A DNA stretch of 64,000 bases, from the NCBI RefSeq assembly GCF_014873945.1, contig NZ_JADBEC010000002.1, forward strand, positions 248,001 to 312,000, in the 5' to 3' direction. The position numbers were made by a program, and so were the translations under genes. The notes beneath the pieces are model-generated. The model saw only the letters and a program-made list of their open reading frames with translations. It made no database searches and was not told the origin of the DNA. Source of the DNA: Rhizobium viscosum. Lineage in GTDB: Bacteria; Pseudomonadota; Alphaproteobacteria; Rhizobiales; Rhizobiaceae. Below, one piece after another: positions 34,426 to 44,301 of this stretch. Each line of letters starts with the position of its first letter. Position 1 is the stretch's first letter.

Positions 34426-35301
34426 ATGGGAATCCGATGGAGCCGCGTCATTCCGAATCTGGCCGTTGCGCCTGCGGCACTGTTGACGCTTGTCTTTTTC
34501 ATTGGGGCGATAGGCTGGACCGTCTATCTCTCCTTCACGGCGTCCAGACGCTTTCCCGACTATGAGCTGGTCGGCTGGAAGCAGTATTGGCGGCTGTTTC
34601 ACGATCCGTCCTGGATCTTGTCGCTGCAGAACCTCGTCATCTTTGCTGTGGGCAGCCTGCTGTCGATCGTCACAGGTTTCATCCTGGCAGCGCTGATCGA
34701 CAAGGAAGTGCATGGCGAGGGGGTTTTCCGCACTGTCTTTCTTTATCCGCTTGCCGTCTCGCTGATCGTCACAGGCCTCGTCTGGCGCTGGCTCTTCAAT
34801 CCGGGCCTCGGCGTCGAGAATGTGCTGCACTCGATGGGCTGGGAGAGCGCCTCCTTCAACTGGCTTGCGAGCCAGGACACCGTCATGTTCGGCGTCATCC
34901 TGGCTGCGGTCTGGCAATCGACCGGCTTCTTCATGGCGCTCATGCTCGCCGGCCTGAAGTCGATCAATACCGAAATCTGGCAGGCCGCGCGCCTCGACGG
35001 CGTGCCCTTCTGGCGGCTCTATATCGAGGTCATCATTCCCATGATGAAACTCACCTTCCTGACCTGCATCATCCTGCTCTGCATCGGCGTAGTGAAGGCC
35101 TATGACATCATCGTCGCCATGACCAATGGCGGACCGGGCGGCGCATCGGTCATGCCCGCTTATTTCGTCATCGATGCCTATTGGCAGAAGCAGAACCTCG
35201 GCTTCGCATCGGCGGGTGCCACCGTCATGCTCTTGACGACGCTCGTTCTCTTCCTGCCGCTCGTCATCATCACCGCCATCAGGCAAAGGAGGGAGGCATG
35301 A
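34426..35301 (+). CDS. CUT1 sugar ABC transporter permease (MalF type), second system
   Basis: 291 aa with GAGGAGGC before the ATG. It has six membrane segments and the EAA loop WQAARLDGVPFWRLYIEVII. First gene of a permease-permease-ATPase-binding protein operon. The stop overlaps the next start (ATGA, 35298-35301). Confidence 0.93.
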   Translation: MGIRWSRVIPNLAVAPAALLTLVFFIGAIGWTVYLSFTASRRFPDYELVGWKQYWRLFHDPSWILSLQNLVIFAVGSLLSIVTGFILAALIDKEVHGEGVFRTVFLYPLAVSLIVTGLVWRWLFNPGLGVENVLHSMGWESASFNWLASQDTVMFGVILAAVWQSTGFFMALMLAGLKSINTEIWQAARLDGVPFWRLYIEVIIPMMKLTFLTCIILLCIGVVKAYDIIVAMTNGGPGGASVMPAYFVIDAYWQKQNLGFASAGATVMLLTTLVLFLPLVIITAIRQRREA

Positions 35302-36206
35302 CGGCAATATCAGCCGCATCGCAAGCCGGTCGCGAGACGAAGGTGCGCCGGCGTCCGCTGATCCGGCCGAACCGGGTGGTGATCTTCCTATTCCTTTTGA
35401 TGGCAGCCGCCTTCTTTGCGGTGCCGCTTTATGTCATCGTCGTCACATCCTTCAAGACCATGGATCAGATCCGCGAGGGACAGATCTTCTCCCTGCCCTC
35501 GCCCTGGACGACCGATGCCTGGTCCTATGCCTGGATGCAGGCCTGTTCGGGCATGAACTGCAACGGCGTGCGCATCGGCTTCGTCAATTCGCTCTATATT
35601 CTGGCTCCCAGCCTGGTTCTGACGATCTCGCTGTCGATCATTACCGGCTACGGTCTGGCGCTCTGGAACGTCAAATGGGCGAACGGCTTCCTGTTCGTGC
35701 TTTTCATCTGCGCCTTCGTGCCGTTCCAGATCATCATGTATCCGCTGATCAAGATCACCGGCGCACTGCATATCTACGGCACGACATTCGGCATCGCCGT
35801 CATTCACAGCGTGTTATCGATGCCTTTCCTCACATTGATTTTCCGCAATTATTTCAAGGGAATGCCGCCGCAGATCATCGCCGCCGCGATGATCGATTCC
35901 GGTTCCTTCTGGCGGATCTTCTTCGAGATCGTCCTGCCGATGTCGGGCAACATCATGATCGTCGTGCTGATCCTGATGATAACAGGCATCTGGAACGACT
36001 TCCTGGTCGGTCTGACATTCGGTGCGCAGGACACGCAACCGATGACGGTCGTACTCAACAACATTACCGTCACGACGACAGGCGCCAAGAACTATGCGGT
36101 CGACATGGCTTCGGCGCTGCTCACCGCGCTGCCGCCGCTCGTCATCTACTTCGTTCTCGGCAGGTTCTTCGTGCAGGGCATCACTGCCGGCGCCATCAAG
36201 GGATAG
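35298..36206 (+). CDS. CUT1 sugar ABC transporter permease (MalG type), second system
   Basis: 302 aa from the ATG at 35298 (GGGAGGC upstream). Six membrane segments, a periplasmic loop with two Cys (ACSGMNCNG) between the first two, and the ending VQGITAGAIKG. The EAA-like segment is IAAAMIDSGSFWRIFFEIVL. The Cys-containing loop is typical of the glucose/mannose-type CUT1 permeases. Confidence 0.92.
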   Translation: MTAISAASQAGRETKVRRRPLIRPNRVVIFLFLLMAAAFFAVPLYVIVVTSFKTMDQIREGQIFSLPSPWTTDAWSYAWMQACSGMNCNGVRIGFVNSLYILAPSLVLTISLSIITGYGLALWNVKWANGFLFVLFICAFVPFQIIMYPLIKITGALHIYGTTFGIAVIHSVLSMPFLTLIFRNYFKGMPPQIIAAAMIDSGSFWRIFFEIVLPMSGNIMIVVLILMITGIWNDFLVGLTFGAQDTQPMTVVLNNITVTTTGAKNYAVDMASALLTALPPLVIYFVLGRFFVQGITAGAIKG

Positions 36207-36210
36207 AGGC

Positions 36211-37314
<1,104 letters not shown>

Positions 37315-37340
37315 TCAGATTAAAAAGGGAGGAATGTTGC

Positions 37341-38588
37341 ATGACGAAATGGAAATCGCTGAAACGACTGACGCTGTTGCTTGCCGCAACCACTCTTGCC
37401 GCCAACGCCTGGGCAGATGAAGTCGTCGTCTATCACACCTGGTCCAAACCATCCGAGATCGCGGCGCTCACCGTTCTCAGGGAGGCGTGGGCCAAGGACG
37501 GCCACCAATGGAAAGATTTGTCCATTGCTCATGACTCCGGAGCCAATGTCAGCCTGATGAACATGATCACTGGCGGCAATCCGCCCGCGATCTTCATGAA
37601 TTCCGATCCCGGCATCTATCGGGATCTGAACAAGCAGGGCCTCGGCGTACCGCTCACCAAGCTGTTCGATAGCATTGGCGCCACGAAGAACTTCCCGCCC
37701 TCGGTCCTCAAGAACATCACTGTCGACGGCGAGATCATGAAGGCTCCGGCAACCGTGCATATCGACGGCATGGTTTACTATAACAAACATGTCGCCGAGG
37801 CTGCGGGCGTCGATCCGAAGTCCTGGAAATCGCTCGACGATCTCTTTGCGGCATTCGACAAGGTCAAGGCCGCCGGCTACATCCCGATCGCCCAGGGTGG
37901 CGACCAGTTCCAAAAGGCTTATCTGCTGCAGGCACTGATCGCCTCGGAAGAAGGCCCCGATATCTACAATCGTTTCTATGGGGAAAAGCCCGACCGCACC
38001 GTGATCGATACGCCGGAGATGCGGGCGGCTCTTAAGCGCTTCCGCCAGATCGCCGATCATACGGATCCGGGCTCGCCCAATCGCCAATGGAACGACACGA
38101 CCAATCTGGTCATCACCGGAAAGGCCCTGCTGCAGATCCATGGCGACTGGATGAAGGGCGAGTTCATGGCCGCGCAGAAGAAGCTCGGCGAGGATTTCGA
38201 CTGCATCAACATTCCGGGAACCAAGGCTGTCGTCGTCACCGTCGATTCCTGGGGCTTTCTCAACACCAACAATGCTGACACGGCAAAAGCTCAGGAAGAC
38301 TTCGCCAAGCTCGATGTCGATCCGAAGCTCAATGCCGATTTCGTGCTGAAGAAGGGTGCAAGCCCCGTTCGTACCGACGCCGATACGACGAACCTCGATG
38401 CCTGCAACAAGCTCGTTCTGGAAACGCTCAAGGACCCGACGAAGCAAGTTTCCAACCCCTTCAATATGGCCGACGCCGACTGGTATCGCACCATCTGGCA
38501 GGAAGCCGATAAATATTGGAGCGATCCGAAGCGGACGGATGATGAATTCGTCCAGGCGATGCAGGACGCCTACGACCAGATCTTCTGA
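37341..38588 (+). CDS. periplasmic sugar-binding protein, second system
   Basis: 415 aa with a Sec signal peptide cleaved near ANAWADEV. The mature protein resembles glucose/mannose-type family 1 binding proteins (VVVYHTWSKPSEIAALTVLR, TVHIDGMVYYNKHV, LLQIHGDWMKGEFMA). It is last in the operon and followed by a strong terminator. The ligand is not determined from sequence. Confidence 0.92.
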   Translation: MTKWKSLKRLTLLLAATTLAANAWADEVVVYHTWSKPSEIAALTVLREAWAKDGHQWKDLSIAHDSGANVSLMNMITGGNPPAIFMNSDPGIYRDLNKQGLGVPLTKLFDSIGATKNFPPSVLKNITVDGEIMKAPATVHIDGMVYYNKHVAEAAGVDPKSWKSLDDLFAAFDKVKAAGYIPIAQGGDQFQKAYLLQALIASEEGPDIYNRFYGEKPDRTVIDTPEMRAALKRFRQIADHTDPGSPNRQWNDTTNLVITGKALLQIHGDWMKGEFMAAQKKLGEDFDCINIPGTKAVVVTVDSWGFLNTNNADTAKAQEDFAKLDVDPKLNADFVLKKGASPVRTDADTTNLDACNKLVLETLKDPTKQVSNPFNMADADWYRTIWQEADKYWSDPKRTDDEFVQAMQDAYDQIF

Positions 38589-38600
38589 GATCGACAGACG

Positions 38601-38632
38601 AAAGAACCCGGCAGGTGGCTGCCGGGTTCTTT
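38601..38632 (+). terminator. rho-independent terminator of the second ABC operon
   Basis: A 13-bp perfect stem (AAAGAACCCGGCA / TGCCGGGTTCTTT) with loop GGTGGC, followed by TTCAGATTTT, 12 bp after the binding-protein stop. Its symmetric A/T ends could also serve the convergent VOC gene on the other strand. Confidence 0.9.
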
Positions 38633-38663
38633 CAGATTTTGCCGCTACAGCAAAACAGTGCAA

Positions 38664-39107
38664 TCAGACTGATTCAGCATGCAGCCTCTTGATGGCCTGC
38701 AGCTGAATACAATCCGGCGCCATTTCCATGACCTCGATCTGCGTGCCATCGGGATCCTCGATCCAGGCACCGCGATTGCCATCGATACCGATTTTGGTCG
38801 GCCTTGGCTGACTGGGCTGAATACCGACTTTTGCAAGCTCTTCGAACGTCTTGTCGATATTTTCGACGGTGAGGCAGATATGGAAGATGCCGATAGTGTC
38901 AGGGGCGGTTTCCGGCCGCCTTACGCCCTTTGGGAAAAGCTCCAGATACTGATCGTCGTTGATGCGCAGATACACGATCCACGCTTCGCCTTGATCGTTC
39001 AGCAGACGCGTCATCTCGCGAAAGCCGAGCTTCTGGTAAAAGGCGAGCGACTTGTCGAGGTCGTTGACGCGCAAGGCGATATGACCGAGATGCTTGAAAA
39101 GGTCCAT
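38664..39107 (-). CDS. VOC-family (glyoxalase/dioxygenase fold) protein 1
   Basis: 147 aa with two beta-alpha-beta-beta-beta halves. Metal-ligand positions of the fold are present: His in LGHIALRV, Glu in QYLELFP, His in GIFHICLTV and Glu in TQIEVMEM. It lies 3 bp downstream of its paralogue and the two are co-transcribed leftward. Likely an isomerase, epimerase or lyase acting on a substrate of the nearby transporter. Confidence 0.85.
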   Translation of the reverse strand: MDLFKHLGHIALRVNDLDKSLAFYQKLGFREMTRLLNDQGEAWIVYLRINDDQYLELFPKGVRRPETAPDTIGIFHICLTVENIDKTFEELAKVGIQPSQPRPTKIGIDGNRGAWIEDPDGTQIEVMEMAPDCIQLQAIKRLHAESV

Positions 39108-39110
39108 GGC

Positions 39111-39545
39111 TCAGGCCCGTCCGTTGATGCGGCGAACAGCGGCCGTCTGCATGGCGTCAGCGCCAAGCTGCATCAGTTCGATACGGTTGCCCTCGGGATC
39201 CGCAATCCAGGCCTGGTAGTTGTTGTCGACCCCGAGCTTCTTTTCGGCCGTCAACACAACGCCACGGCTGGTGATGTCGGCGATCGCCTCGTCGATGTTT
39301 TCGGCTTCCAGGCACAGATGATTGTAGCCGACATTGGCAAATGGCGGTGCGCTATCGCCAACACCCTCCGGAAACAGCTCGATAAATTGCGTGTCGGTGA
39401 TCCTGAGGTAGACGATCCACAGGCGGCCGTCACGCTCGAGCCGGAACATTTCGTCGAAGCCGAGCTTGTTGACATAGAAGTCGAGCGAGCTGTCGATGTT
39501 TTTCACACTGACGGCCACATGTCCGATCGATTTCACACTTTTCAT
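39111..39545 (-). CDS. VOC-family (glyoxalase/dioxygenase fold) protein 2
   Basis: 144 aa from the ATG at 39545 with GGAGGA five bases upstream; a longer frame upstream is rejected. Metal-ligand positions: His in IGHVAVSV, Glu in QFIELFPEG, His in YNHLCLEA and Glu in NRIELMQLG. It is paralogous to the following gene, suggesting a local duplication or a heterodimer. Confidence 0.87.
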   Translation of the reverse strand: MKSVKSIGHVAVSVKNIDSSLDFYVNKLGFDEMFRLERDGRLWIVYLRITDTQFIELFPEGVGDSAPPFANVGYNHLCLEAENIDEAIADITSRGVVLTAEKKLGVDNNYQAWIADPEGNRIELMQLGADAMQTAAVRRINGRA

Positions 39546-39660
39546 GCATCCTCCTCCGTCTTTCCGTTTCACCACGCATGCTGGCGCAGCCACTCGCCGA
39601 ACCTCCTGATCCGGCATTTTTCGGAACGTCGTGCCGAGGACAAATCGACGTGACGTTTCC

Positions 39661-39690
39661 TATTTGAACTGATATAAGTTCATTTAAGAA
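39661..39690. promoter_or_regulatory. operator-like element, copy B (candidate IclR-family site)
   Basis: TGAACT and AAGTTCA-type arms (TGAACT, 5 bp, AAGTTCA) followed by TTTAAGAA, aligned to 34341-34370 without gaps. It lies between the leftward VOC genes and the rightward IclR gene, so could control both. Confidence 0.6.
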
Positions 39691-39800
39691 TTTATCGGCA
39701 TTCGCGTGTCGGAGTCAATCGAAAGGAGCCGCGATTGCGTGAACTCCAGGCATTGCTTATGGAAGGCTAAGCATTGCCTGATGGCCTGGCAGGATTTTCA

Positions 39801-40673
39801 ATGACTGACATTCGTGAAGACGCCGCGCAGAAATATCGGATCCCCGTCATCGAGCAGATGGTGGAGGTGTTTGCGCTCCTGGAGCGTACGCCGGAAGGCG
39901 CAACGATACGCGACGTAGTAAAGGCCGTGAAGCTGTCGCGAACCACGGTCTACCGCATGCTGAACACGCTGAGCGCCTACGATTTCGTGCACCGTTCACC
40001 GGCGGGAAGCTATACGCTCGGGCGGCGCCTGCTCACCCTTGCTGCCCATGTCGCCCCCACCGTTGCGAGCTACGATCTCCTGGCGATCGCGCAGCCGCAT
40101 TTGAACAAGATCTCGGAGCTCCTGGGTGAAGGCAGCAAGCTGACGGTACCATCAGGTGACAATATTCTGGTCGTCGCCTCAGCGCAGGGGCATGGCCAAT
40201 ATGCTCTGTCGGCGACGGCCGGCCAGCGCCTGCCGTTTCATGCGGGCGCGGCCGGCAAGATCCTGCTCGCCTTTTCACTGCAGGAGGATATTGAGCGCCG
40301 CCTGACCAAGCTCGAGCGCTTCACCAGCCAGACGATTACCGATCCCAGGCAGATGCTTGATGAGCTTGCGCTGATCAGGAAGCAGAACTGGGCGCGGGAC
40401 ATGGGGGAGCAAATGTCCGGCGTTCACGCAATCGCAGCCCCCGTCCGGGATCATCAGGATACGGTCATTGCAGCCGTCAGCGTTCCCTTCGTCACAGGCG
40501 TCGACGAAAAGCGTATAGCGGACATCAGACAGGCGGTGATCACGGCAGCACAATCAATCACCAACGACATCCGCTCGGCAACGCCTCACATGGCTTCGAA
40601 AGAGCTGGCCGGCGAGAAGCCGGCACCAAGGCGCGCAAATCAAAAAGCGGCAACAAGGCCGAAGCAGCGATAG
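39801..40673 (+). CDS. IclR-family transcriptional regulator
   Basis: 290 aa from the ATG at 39801 (AGGA upstream); a TTG at 39774 would add nine residues. N-terminal winged helix (about 15-75: GATIRDVVKAVKLSRTTVYR, MLNTLSAYDFVHR) and a C-terminal effector domain (about 90-260: AGAAGKILLAFSLQED, GVHAIAAPVRDHQ). A basic C-terminal tail follows. Probable regulator of the VOC genes and the second ABC operon. Confidence 0.9.
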   Translation: MTDIREDAAQKYRIPVIEQMVEVFALLERTPEGATIRDVVKAVKLSRTTVYRMLNTLSAYDFVHRSPAGSYTLGRRLLTLAAHVAPTVASYDLLAIAQPHLNKISELLGEGSKLTVPSGDNILVVASAQGHGQYALSATAGQRLPFHAGAAGKILLAFSLQEDIERRLTKLERFTSQTITDPRQMLDELALIRKQNWARDMGEQMSGVHAIAAPVRDHQDTVIAAVSVPFVTGVDEKRIADIRQAVITAAQSITNDIRSATPHMASKELAGEKPAPRRANQKAATRPKQR

Positions 40674-40747
40674 ACATCCAGCGGTCTGAGCTCTCCTCCC
40701 TCGACGGACGATGCATTCACGCATCGCCCGACCGGGGGGATAGAGTT

Positions 40748-41872
40748 CTAAATGAAACTGCCTTCCTTCAAATGCTTTGGGATCGGATCCGGACGACCGC
40801 AGCTGCTGCGGATGGCGACCGGCCGTTTGGACTGCGCAGATCGTTCAAAGGCGGTCATCACCTCAAGGGCATGAAAAGCGAGTTCCGACGAGACGCGGTG
40901 CGGCCTGCCGGAGCGCAGTGAATCCACCATCTCGGCTGCACCAAGACCTCTCAGGCCGAGATGACCAGGAACGCCTTCAACATAGGGATGGTCGACTGCC
41001 ACTTCCTCCCAGGCCTCATCGCCTTCGGTGAAGATCTCGACCTTGCCCGTGAAATTGTTCGGGTCCGGCGTTACCATCGAGCCCTTGGAACCATAGATCT
41101 CGATCTGGTTGTGCTTGTGCTTGATGACGTCAAAACTCGTGGCGATCGTCACCGTCGCACCGCTATGGAACTCCATGACGCCGGTCAGATGCGTCGGCGT
41201 CAGCACCTTGATCGTCTCGCCGAAACGTGGCTGCGTCTTCACAGTCCGCTCGATGCGAGTGACCTTGGCAGCGCCGAAGACTTCGCGAACCGGCCCGAGA
41301 AGGGCAATCAGATTGGTGACGTAATAGGGGCCGACATCGAGCATCGGCCCGCCGCCGCGACCGTAGAAGAAAGCTGGATTGGGATGCCAGTGCTCATGAC
41401 CTGGCAGAAGCAGCATGGCGGTTGCTGAAATCGCCGTGCCGATGCGGCCTTCATCGTAGAGACGCCGCGTCAGCTGATGGCCGCCGCCGAGGAACGTATC
41501 GGGTGCGCAGCCGAGCCGCAGATCGCCGGCGCGGGCAAGCGCCATCAGTTCCTCGGCTTCTTCCATCGAAACCCCGAGCGGCTTTTCAGAGTAGACGTGT
41601 TTGCCGGCAAGTAGCGCCTTCTTGCTGATCGAATAGTGAGCGGCCGGCGTGGTCAAGTTGATGATGAGGCCGATTTCGGGATCGGCGAGCATTGAATCGA
41701 GCGCCACCGACTGGATGCCGAATTGCTCGGCAAGTTTACGGGCGGGCTCCTGGTAGAGATCGTAGATCGATTTCACGCGAATGAAATCGAACATATGCAG
41801 CGTCGCGACATAGGTGGCACTGATATTTCCGGCACCTACAATGCCGACTCTCATAGGGTTGTTCCCGCTCAT
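40748..41872 (-). CDS. Gfo/Idh/MocA-family oxidoreductase, second
   Basis: 374 aa with AGGAACAAAA before the ATG. Rossmann motif VGIVGAGNISATYV, catalytic EKP motif (YSEKPLGVSM) and the C-terminal domain motif GPMLDVGPYYVTNLI. It is the last gene of the LacI-controlled leftward operon, 9 bp after the isomerase. Likely a sugar or inositol dehydrogenase. Confidence 0.9.
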   Translation of the reverse strand: MSGNNPMRVGIVGAGNISATYVATLHMFDFIRVKSIYDLYQEPARKLAEQFGIQSVALDSMLADPEIGLIINLTTPAAHYSISKKALLAGKHVYSEKPLGVSMEEAEELMALARAGDLRLGCAPDTFLGGGHQLTRRLYDEGRIGTAISATAMLLLPGHEHWHPNPAFFYGRGGGPMLDVGPYYVTNLIALLGPVREVFGAAKVTRIERTVKTQPRFGETIKVLTPTHLTGVMEFHSGATVTIATSFDVIKHKHNQIEIYGSKGSMVTPDPNNFTGKVEIFTEGDEAWEEVAVDHPYVEGVPGHLGLRGLGAAEMVDSLRSGRPHRVSSELAFHALEVMTAFERSAQSKRPVAIRSSCGRPDPIPKHLKEGSFI

Positions 41873-41881
41873 TTTTGTTCC

Positions 41882-42811
41882 TCAGGCGATGATGATGTCG
41901 AGTTCGGCAGCGCAGTCGCGCAGGTAGCGGATGCCGCGCTTCATTTCGGAATCGAATTCAGGCGTGGCTTCCCGGAAGTGGGTCCAGTGCGACGCGCCGG
42001 GCGCATCCTCGAGTTCCAGGGTGATCGGTCCGGAATAGCCTATGGTGCGCAGGGCCGCGAAAATCGCCTTCCAGTCGATCTTGCCGCGACCGGGGCGCCA
42101 GTGGGCATTGGTATGTCCTTCATTGTCTGAGAAATGCGTGTTGTAGATCCGGTCGCCGAGCTGCAGCACCACGTAATGCGGCATGTCGCCCGCTGGAAAG
42201 AGATGGCTTGGATCGAAATTGAGCCCGAGATTGGGAGCGCCCGTGCGCTCGATCAACCGCAGCATGCCTTGCCCGGAGCTGACCCAGCGATAGGGATGTG
42301 GCTCGATGGCGACACGCAGCCCGGCTTCCGCTGCAATAGCGCAGGCGGCCGAGAAGCCTTCCACGACGACCTCATATTCCTCTGCCCAATCCCATTCTGG
42401 CCTCACGGCAGCGGACCATTCCTGGGCCGTCGGCCGCTGCAGGATCGGCCGAATATCCGATTGGAAAGGATAAGGCGTCATGCTTGTCATGATCGGCGTG
42501 CCGATCTTTGCCGCCAGCTCGACGCCGCGTTTATAGGCATCCAGGTCCACATGGGAGACCGGCGCTCCATCGTCGCGTGAAAATGGCAGATTGTAGAAGA
42601 AGTTGGTCAGCGTCAGCCCTTCACCGTCGGCGATCGCCTTGAGCTCGCGGATCGTCTTGTCGGTGTAATAACCGAGCATCTCGACCGACCATGCGGTCAG
42701 CTCGAACCCTTTGCAGCCGGTGGTCGCCAGCCGGCGCAGAGGCGCCGCATAAGGCGGATTCCAGTTGAACGTCCAAATTGGCGAGCCGAAAAAAAGTGCT
42801 TGAGCACCCAC
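41882..42811 (-). CDS. TIM-barrel sugar phosphate isomerase/epimerase
   Basis: 309 aa, GTG start with GGGAGGAC seven bases upstream. AP-endonuclease-2-type barrel: GCKGFELTAWS, VAIEPHPYRWVSSG (Glu metal ligand), NLGLNFDPSHLF, NTHFSDNEGHTN, PITLELEDAPG. Such enzymes interconvert keto-sugars or inositol derivatives and are often paired with Gfo/Idh/MocA dehydrogenases, as here. Confidence 0.9.
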   Translation of the reverse strand: MGAQALFFGSPIWTFNWNPPYAAPLRRLATTGCKGFELTAWSVEMLGYYTDKTIRELKAIADGEGLTLTNFFYNLPFSRDDGAPVSHVDLDAYKRGVELAAKIGTPIMTSMTPYPFQSDIRPILQRPTAQEWSAAVRPEWDWAEEYEVVVEGFSAACAIAAEAGLRVAIEPHPYRWVSSGQGMLRLIERTGAPNLGLNFDPSHLFPAGDMPHYVVLQLGDRIYNTHFSDNEGHTNAHWRPGRGKIDWKAIFAALRTIGYSGPITLELEDAPGASHWTHFREATPEFDSEMKRGIRYLRDCAAELDIIIA

Positions 42812-42880
42812 GCCGTCCTCCCATCATTGTCGCAATGTCTTTCTCTCCCTTTGGAACGCTCCAACCTACTCCAAAAGTCA

Positions 42881-42898
42881 ATTCGTAACGTTACGAAT
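42881..42898. promoter_or_regulatory. LacI-family operator O1 (perfect 18-bp palindrome)
   Basis: ATTCGTAACGTTACGAAT with the central CG typical of LacI-family operators, 70 bp before the isomerase start codon. Centre is 89 bp from the second site, a spacing compatible with looping. Confidence 0.85.
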
Positions 42899-42970
42899 GC
42901 ACAATAAGGCTTAGGCTGTCAACGCCTTCCGTCATGCAACTTTTGCCGCATTGCGGCAGGGAAAGGCGAA

Positions 42971-42986
42971 TTCGTAACGTTACGAA
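42971..42986. promoter_or_regulatory. LacI-family operator O2 (perfect 16-bp palindrome)
   Basis: TTCGTAACGTTACGAA, identical in its core to O1. It lies between the LacI gene's stop and the isomerase start. Confidence 0.85.
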
Positions 42987-43018
42987 CGACTTGCGCTACG
43001 CGGGATTTCTGGGGATCT

Positions 43019-44077
43019 TTAGCGAAGGCTGAATTCGCTGCGGCGTTCGACAAAACTGGCGCGTACGATCTCGCTCAGACTGGATGCCGGCTCGCCCTGC
43101 ATCGATCTGTAGAGGAGATCGCTCAGACGCTGTCCGATGACGAAATTCGGAAAATAATAGGTGCTGAGCGGCGGATTGTAGAAGTCGTGAAGGCGACTGC
43201 CGGAATAGGTCAGGATAGAAAAATTCTCCCCGACCTTTCGGCCAAGATCGGCAAGACCGGAAACGAAGCCGAGGGCTGCCTCGTCGCTTGCCACGAAGGC
43301 GCTCGTCACACCAGGATATTTGGCAAGCGCATCCACGGCAATCTTCTTGCCGCTATCAGGCGTGGTTGCGGTGAAGAACATCCGCTCGTCGGGAACGGTC
43401 TGGTTCCGGCGGTTGAACTCAGCTGTCCAGCCCTTGATGAATTGCAGGCTGTAGGTGAACTGGCTGGAAGGTGCGACGAGCAACGGCGCCTTGTGTCCCG
43501 CATCGAGCAGACGCGCCGCCGCTGCCGCACCGATCTCCTCGTGGTCGATATCGATGCTCGGATGTTTGCTGAGGAGTTCGGTGCGGCCGAAGGTGACGAA
43601 GGGCATGCCGACCTCCAGCAGATATTTGACCCGATCGTCCTGCGGCCTGGTATGAGTGAGGATGACGCCATCTACAGTTCCCTCCTCGACAAGATCCCGC
43701 ACAGTTGCCAGCGGGTCATCTGCCTGGAACTGCGGGACCACAGTCGTGCGATAGCCAAGTTGTTTTATTGCGCCACAAAAACCCTCGATCAGCGAGGCGA
43801 CGACGATATTCATCTCGCCATCCCGATGAAACGGCATGATGACGCCGACAGCGTGGGTCTTGCCTGTTCTCAGGTTTATGCCACCGAAGTTCGGTCGATA
43901 GCCGAGGTCGGATGCAGCTTTTTTGACAAGGTCGATCGTTTCACGGTTAACCTCAGGGCCATCCTTGAGCGCGCGGCTGACGGTCGTGACGGAGAGGCCG
44001 AGCGCTTTCGCCACGGTGCGCAGGGTCACCCGCTGTGCTGCCCTGCGGGATGCCGCCAGTTTCGCTTGATCCACCAC
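43019..44077 (-). CDS. LacI-family transcriptional regulator
   Basis: 352 aa from the GTG at 44077 with GGAGG seven bases before; upstream extension to 44125 lacks support. HTH (VTLRTVAKALGLSVTTVSRA), hinge helix, then a periplasmic-binding-protein-like effector domain (GVIMPFHRDGEMNIVVASLI, TFGRTELLSKHPSIDIDHEE). It precedes the operon whose promoter has two perfect LacI palindromes and is almost certainly its repressor; it may also act on the divergent aldo/keto reductase gene. Confidence 0.92.
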   Translation of the reverse strand: MVDQAKLAASRRAAQRVTLRTVAKALGLSVTTVSRALKDGPEVNRETIDLVKKAASDLGYRPNFGGINLRTGKTHAVGVIMPFHRDGEMNIVVASLIEGFCGAIKQLGYRTTVVPQFQADDPLATVRDLVEEGTVDGVILTHTRPQDDRVKYLLEVGMPFVTFGRTELLSKHPSIDIDHEEIGAAAAARLLDAGHKAPLLVAPSSQFTYSLQFIKGWTAEFNRRNQTVPDERMFFTATTPDSGKKIAVDALAKYPGVTSAFVASDEAALGFVSGLADLGRKVGENFSILTYSGSRLHDFYNPPLSTYYFPNFVIGQRLSDLLYRSMQGEPASSLSEIVRASFVERRSEFSLR

Positions 44078-44301
44078 GCAGTTTCCTCCAATTCGACAGC
44101 CGATGTCCTTGCTGGGACACGGCAATCTCTAACCCATCATGGGGGTTTCGTCCAAAGGGAGCGGCCGAATGCGAAGCCGGCATCTGCGAATTTTCGACGC
44201 CACCGGTCGTTGACAGCAACAGCTTCGGCTGGCCACGCGGCCATCGTTCCCGTAATAAGCGGATAACTATTTAGTTATTTCGTAACCCCGAGGTATTCAT
44301 C

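Noticed and set aside
37320..38663. 447-codon open frame antisense to the second binding-protein gene
   Set aside because: Same reason: shadow of a clear gene, and it runs through the terminator.
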